A program made the translations under genes and the position numbers. This document shows, one piece after another, positions 1 to 5,368 of a stretch of DNA of 5,368 bases (within the stretch, counting starts at the first letter, position 1; every line of letters starts with the position of its first letter). Source of the DNA: an uncultured Brevundimonas sp. (GTDB taxonomy: Bacteria; Pseudomonadota; Alphaproteobacteria; Caulobacterales; Caulobacteraceae); contig CAMLNY010000130.1 in NCBI GenBank assembly GCA_946481405.1, forward strand, positions 1 to 5,368, written 5' to 3'. Below the pieces are notes generated by a model. That model was not told the origin of the DNA and did no database searches. It was given only the letters and a program-made list of their open reading frames with translations.

Positions 1-2483
<2,483 letters not shown>

Positions 2484-2491
<8 letters not shown>

Positions 2492-3158
2492 ACTTCAGGC
2501 CCATCTGCTGCAGTTTGCCGCGCATGTCGTAGATATCGAGGCCGAGTTCGCCGGCGGCGAGGCGCACGCGCTTCGACTCCTCGAGCGCCTCTCGGGCCTG
2601 CGCTTTGTTGAGGACATCAGCGGCGTCAAACCGAGGTACGACACAGACGCCGTCGTCGTCGGCGATGACCACGTCGCCGGGGTTCACCACAGCGCCTGCG
2701 CAGACGATGGGCACGTTCACCGAGCCGAGCGTCGCCTTGATCGTGCCCTGGGCATGGATAGCCTTCGACCAGACGGGGAACTTCATCCCGGTCAGGTCGC
2801 GAATGTCCCGGACGCCAGCGTCGATGATCAGGCCGCGGCACTTTCTCGCCTGCGCCGAGGTCGCGAGAAGGTCTCCGAAATAGCCGTCTGTGCAGGGGCT
2901 GGTCGGGGCCAGCACCAAGACGTCGCCCTCCCTCAACTGTTCGATAGCGACATGGATCATCCAGTTGTCGCCGGGTGGGGCCGAGATGGTCACGGCCGAG
3001 CCCGCGATCCGCGCCCCGACGTAGATGGGCCGCATGTGGGGGGCGAGCAGGCCTGTCCGCCCCTGGGCCTCATGGACGGTCGCCACCCCGCAGGCGGCGA
3101 GCCCGTCGATGACCGACAGCTCGGGGCGTTCGATGTTCTGGACGACGATTCCGGCCAT
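2484..3158 (-). CDS. ligK: 4-carboxy-4-hydroxy-2-oxoadipate (CHA) aldolase LigK
   Basis: A class II, divalent-metal aldolase of the RraA-like fold that splits CHA to pyruvate and oxaloacetate, the last step of the pathway. Family members also often cleave 4-hydroxy-4-methyl-2-oxoglutarate and decarboxylate oxaloacetate. The 224-residue protein has the expected family length. It begins [12 protein letters not shown], followed by [14 protein letters not shown] (24-37), [23 protein letters not shown] (63-85), [11 protein letters not shown] (92-102, with D96) and IIDAGVRDI (111-119, with R117-D118, the conserved catalytic Arg and metal-binding Asp). The start at 3158 is chosen because homology begins exactly there. 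An upstream in-frame ATG at 3287 would add 43 unrelated residues across the divergent promoter and into the regulator gene. It is the first gene of the operon and ends with an 8-nt overlap with ligU. The ribosome site (GGAAT about 8 nt upstream) is weak. Confidence 0.92.
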
Positions 3159-3199
3159 TGGGATTCCAGTCTGGTTCAGGATCGGTGATGCGACTGACG

Positions 3200-3215
3200 A
3201 TTTGTGAAGGCCAAT
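3200..3215. promoter_or_regulatory. LysR-type box, candidate activation site
   Basis: ATTTG-N6-CCAAT is an imperfect dyad (four of five arm bases match) containing T-N11-A pairs at 3201/3213 and 3202/3214. It overlaps the possible ligK -35 (TTCACA, minus strand), where LysR activators usually place their activation half-site, at about -35. Sequence pattern only. Confidence 0.4.
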
Positions 3216-3234
3216 GCGAAAGCTGTCGCGCCTA

Positions 3235-3248
3235 TTAGTCCGTGCTAA
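3235..3248. promoter_or_regulatory. LysR-type box, candidate recognition site
   Basis: TTAG-TCCGTG-CTAA is a perfect 4-bp-arm dyad with T-N11-A geometry (T3235/A3247). Its centre is 34 bp from the other dyad, so it would lie near -68 of the postulated ligK transcript start. It also ends only 9 bp before the LysR start codon, so occupancy could repress the regulator's own gene. Confidence 0.42.
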
Positions 3249-3257
3249 GTCTGGAGA

Positions 3258-4421
3258 ATGAACCCTTTCGATCTGAATATGCGGCACCTGCGAGCCGTCG
3301 CGGCGGTGGTGGAGAGGGGCAGCATCAGCGCCGCGGGGCGGGCTGTGAATCTGACACAGCCCGCGATCACCCAGGGCATCGCGAAGCTGGAGCGCCAGAT
3401 CGGCATGCCTCTGTTCCAGCGCACGTCAGGCGGTATGCGGCCGACGCCGGCCGCCGAGGCGTTGGCGCCACGCGTGGCCGCAGCTTTCAGGCTGATGGAC
3501 GCTCGCCATGCGACTGCGGCGCAAATCAGCGCCTTCCTGGCCCTGAGCCGACATGGCGGCTATGCGGCGGCGGCCGCCGAAACCGGTCTGTCGGAGCCGT
3601 CGCTTCATCGCGCCGTCGGCGACCTGTCTGTGGCGCTCGGCCACGCCTTGGTGGAGCGCAAGGGCAGGGGCGTGGCTCTCACGTCAAAGGGATCCGCAGT
3701 GGCGCGCCGGTTCCGACTGGGCGAAGCGGAATTGAGATCGGCCCTGTCCGAACTGTCGCTTCTTGCAGGCAAGGAGGTCGGGCGCATCGTCATCGGAGCC
3801 ATGCCCCTGTCGAGGGCGCGATTGCTGCCGTCCGCCGTGGCGGCCTTCCACGCGTTGCATCCGGAAGTCGGCGTCGGTGTCATCGAGGGCTCCCATGCCG
3901 AACTGGCGGGGCCATTGAGGGATGGCGAACTGGACATGATGGTCGGAGCGCTGCGCGCCTCGGCGATCGGACCGGAACTCGTGCAGACGCCGCTGTTCGA
4001 AGATCGCCCTGTGATCCTCGCGCGGGCGGGCCATCCGCTGGCGGGGAAAGGCGAGATGACCCCCCAGGCGATGTTGGCCTTCCCCTGGATCACGCCCGCG
4101 ATCGGCACGCCGCTTCGGTCGCAGTGGCAGGCGATGTTTGAGGCGGCAGGCGCGATCGCGCCCGATGTGCCGATTGAATGCGGATCCGTGATCATGATCC
4201 GCCAGATGCTGCTGCAGAGCGACTTCCTGACGCTGCTGTCTCCGGACCAGGTCGCCGTCGAACTGGAGGCGGGGTGGCTGATCAGGATCGCCGACGCCCC
4301 CGGCGATGTAAGCCGGACGATCGGCGTAAGCACCCGCGCGGACTGGCGACCCACCCCACTCCAGCGCCGTTTCCTGGACGTGCTGAGTGAGCACGCCATG
4401 GCCATTTCGATGACGGCATAG
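3258..4421 (+). CDS. LysR-family transcriptional regulator with two tandem winged-HTH domains
   Basis: Probable controller of the divergent ligK-ligU-ligI operon, with a pathway intermediate as likely inducer (inference from position). Residues 8-78 are a LysR HTH ([54 protein letters not shown]). Residues 88-152 repeat the same fold ([53 protein letters not shown]). A linker helix (about 153-174) and a periplasmic-binding-like effector domain (from [20 protein letters not shown], about 175-375) follow. At 387 residues it exceeds an ordinary LysR protein of about 300 by roughly one HTH. The start at 3258 has GGAG only one base away, which is unusually close; M8 (3279) is an alternative but has no better site. 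It could be functionally equivalent to LigR or GalR, but the architecture differs, so no symbol is given. Confidence 0.9.
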   Translation: MNPFDLNMRHLRAVAAVVERGSISAAGRAVNLTQPAITQGIAKLERQIGMPLFQRTSGGMRPTPAAEALAPRVAAAFRLMDARHATAAQISAFLALSRHGGYAAAAAETGLSEPSLHRAVGDLSVALGHALVERKGRGVALTSKGSAVARRFRLGEAELRSALSELSLLAGKEVGRIVIGAMPLSRARLLPSAVAAFHALHPEVGVGVIEGSHAELAGPLRDGELDMMVGALRASAIGPELVQTPLFEDRPVILARAGHPLAGKGEMTPQAMLAFPWITPAIGTPLRSQWQAMFEAAGAIAPDVPIECGSVIMIRQMLLQSDFLTLLSPDQVAVELEAGWLIRIADAPGDVSRTIGVSTRADWRPTPLQRRFLDVLSEHAMAISMTA

Positions 4422-4437
4422 TTCGCATTTTCTGATG

Positions 4438-4456
4438 ATCGGTCAGACAATCCGAT
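4438..4456. repeat. Short inverted repeat between the LysR gene and the oxidoreductase gene
   Basis: ATCGG and CCGAT form a perfect 5-bp inverted repeat with a 9-nt spacer, 17 bp after the LysR stop and 36 bp before the next start codon. There is no T run after it, so it is not a good intrinsic terminator. It could be an operator for the downstream gene or chance in GC-rich DNA. Confidence 0.25.
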
Positions 4457-4492
4457 TGGCGAGCGGAGACCGGGCCGCCTAGCACAAGACGT

Positions 4493-5368
4493 ATGTTATC
4501 AAACGTTCATAGCGTAGCGGTGATCGGCTTCGGCGAGGCGGGGCGCACCTTTACGACCGCCGGCGGCTGGAGAGCTGAAACGCGCGTCTATGATCGCCTC
4601 ACCGATACCGCCGCCACCCGCGCTGCAAAACATGCCGAGTACGAAGCCCGGGGCGTCATCGGCTTCGACACCGCCAGAGACGCGATCAATGGCGTGGCCG
4701 TGGTCCTGTCACTGGTGACTGCGGATCAAGCTCTCGCCGTGGCGACGGAAGCATCGCGCGGGATCGCGCCGGGCGCTCTGTATCTGGACCTCAACAGCGT
4801 CTCCCCGGACACCAAACGCGCCGGCGCGGCGGCGATCGAAGCGGCCCAGGCCCACTACGTCGATGTGGCCGTGATGTCGCCTGTTGAACCGGCGGCGCTG
4901 TGTGCGCCGTTGCTCGTCAGCGGCCCCAAGGCGGACGAAGCGGCGCAGGCGTTGGGCGCCCTCGGCTTCACCAGGACACGCGTCGTCGGAACGCAGGTCG
5001 GTCGCGCATCGTCGATCAAGATGATCCGGTCGGTGATGGTCAAGGGGGTCGAAGCGCTCACCGCGGAATGCATGCTGGCCGCCCGGGAAGCGGATGTTCT
5101 GGAAGAGGTCATGGCCTCTCTGGACGCAAGCTGGCCCGGAGCCGACTGGGCTCGCCGAGCCGACTACAATCTCGACCGGATGATGATCCACGGCGCGCGG
5201 CGCTCCGCCGAGATGGAGGAGGTCGTTCGCACGCTGGACGACCTCGGCGTCGGGTCGGAGATGAGCCGTGGCACGATGGTGCGTCAGGCGGACATCGGGG
5301 CGCTGGGCCTGAAGACGCCGCCCGATGGCCTGCTCAACCTGGTCGACCTCAGTCAGTGGTGGCGCTTC
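4493..5368 (+). CDS. NAD(P)-dependent oxidoreductase, 6PGDH-like with DUF1932 C-terminal domain (open at window end)
   Basis: The 292 codons visible begin MLSNVHSVAVIGFGEAG and have no stop before the window edge. Residues 7-20 hold the Rossmann GxGxxG (GFGEAG), and beta 2 ends in YDR at 33-35. LYLDLNSVSPDTK at 97-108 resembles the beta-hydroxyacid dehydrogenase substrate-binding segment. SSIKMIRSVMVKGVEAL has K176 in the position of the family's catalytic lysine. The C-terminal part (MMIHGARRSAEMEEVVRTLDDLG, about 230-252) is typical of DUF1932. Families of this kind are about 290-300 residues, so it is probably nearly complete. No clear ribosome site precedes the ATG. It lies 71 bp behind the LysR gene on the same strand and may be cotranscribed. 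Substrate is unknown; a role on an aromatic-catabolic aldehyde or hydroxyacid is inferred only from neighbours. It is not LigC, which is a Gfo/Idh/MocA-type enzyme. Confidence 0.85.
   Translation, partial: MLSNVHSVAVIGFGEAGRTFTTAGGWRAETRVYDRLTDTAATRAAKHAEYEARGVIGFDTARDAINGVAVVLSLVTADQALAVATEASRGIAPGALYLDLNSVSPDTKRAGAAAIEAAQAHYVDVAVMSPVEPAALCAPLLVSGPKADEAAQALGALGFTRTRVVGTQVGRASSIKMIRSVMVKGVEALTAECMLAAREADVLEEVMASLDASWPGADWARRADYNLDRMMIHGARRSAEMEEVVRTLDDLGVGSEMSRGTMVRQADIGALGLKTPPDGLLNLVDLSQWWRF

Larger units (their letters stand above)
3159..3257. promoter_or_regulatory. Divergent promoter region ligK / LysR regulator
   Basis: These 99 bp separate the minus-strand lig operon from the plus-strand LysR gene, the standard arrangement for a regulator that controls its neighbour and itself. 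It contains two T-N11-A dyads (listed separately). A possible minus-strand -35 TTCACA (3208-3203, five of six to consensus) would put the ligK transcript start near 3173. No convincing -10 is visible, as is common for activator-dependent promoters. The LysR promoter itself was not identified. Confidence 0.6.

Noticed and set aside
3159..3287. Longer ligK starting at an ATG at 3287 (43 extra residues)
   Set aside because: Homology and expected length begin at [12 protein letters not shown] (3158); the extension covers the divergent promoter and the first codons of the LysR gene.
3605..4450. Minus-strand open frames opposite the LysR gene
   Set aside because: The plus-strand frame has clear HTH and effector domains; the mirrored frames show no motif.
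4438..4456. Intrinsic terminator after the LysR gene
   Set aside because: The stem is only 5 bp with a 9-nt loop and is not followed by a T run.
4709..5191. Minus-strand open frames opposite the DUF1932 gene
   Set aside because: The plus-strand frame contains the Rossmann and DUF1932 signatures; the opposite frames are Arg/His-rich without motifs.

Overview
The window is high-GC DNA with tightly packed, partly overlapping genes and looks like an alphaproteobacterium, most likely a sphingomonad or a Caulobacter/Brevundimonas relative. This is judged from gene content and protein style only; no rRNA or other marker is present. It carries the lower half of the protocatechuate 4,5-cleavage (2-pyrone-4,6-dicarboxylate, PDC) pathway, used for lignin-derived aromatics and gallate-type compounds.

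Layout. On the minus strand, reading from 3158 down to position 1, is an operon ligK (CHA aldolase), ligU/galD (4-oxalomesaconate tautomerase), ligI (PDC hydrolase), followed by the remains of an MFS transporter gene. ligK/ligU overlap by 8 nt and ligU/ligI by 4 nt, so translation is probably coupled. A 99-bp divergent promoter region (3159-3257) separates this operon from a plus-strand LysR-family regulator (3258-4421). After a further 71 bp comes a plus-strand DUF1932/6PGDH-like NAD(P)-dependent oxidoreductase (4493 to the window edge, still open).

How they work together. LigI opens PDC to 4-oxalomesaconate, LigU isomerises it, a hydratase (LigJ or GalB, not in this window) makes 4-carboxy-4-hydroxy-2-oxoadipate, and LigK cleaves this to pyruvate and oxaloacetate. 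The LysR protein is the obvious candidate controller of the divergent operon. The MFS protein may have imported an aromatic acid or pathway intermediate. The DUF1932 enzyme has no assigned step.

Most notable points: (1) the LysR regulator carries two tandem winged-HTH DNA-binding domains, which explains its 387-residue length; (2) the ligI/MFS boundary is a scar: the ligI stop, the intergenic DNA and the MFS start with part of its first membrane helix are all missing, leaving ligI with an out-of-frame tail of about 54 residues and the transporter with no start; (3) the divergent promoter holds two T-N11-A palindromes whose spacing fits a standard LysR activation layout. No RNA gene, insertion sequence, CRISPR array or gene-free stretch over 300 bp was seen.
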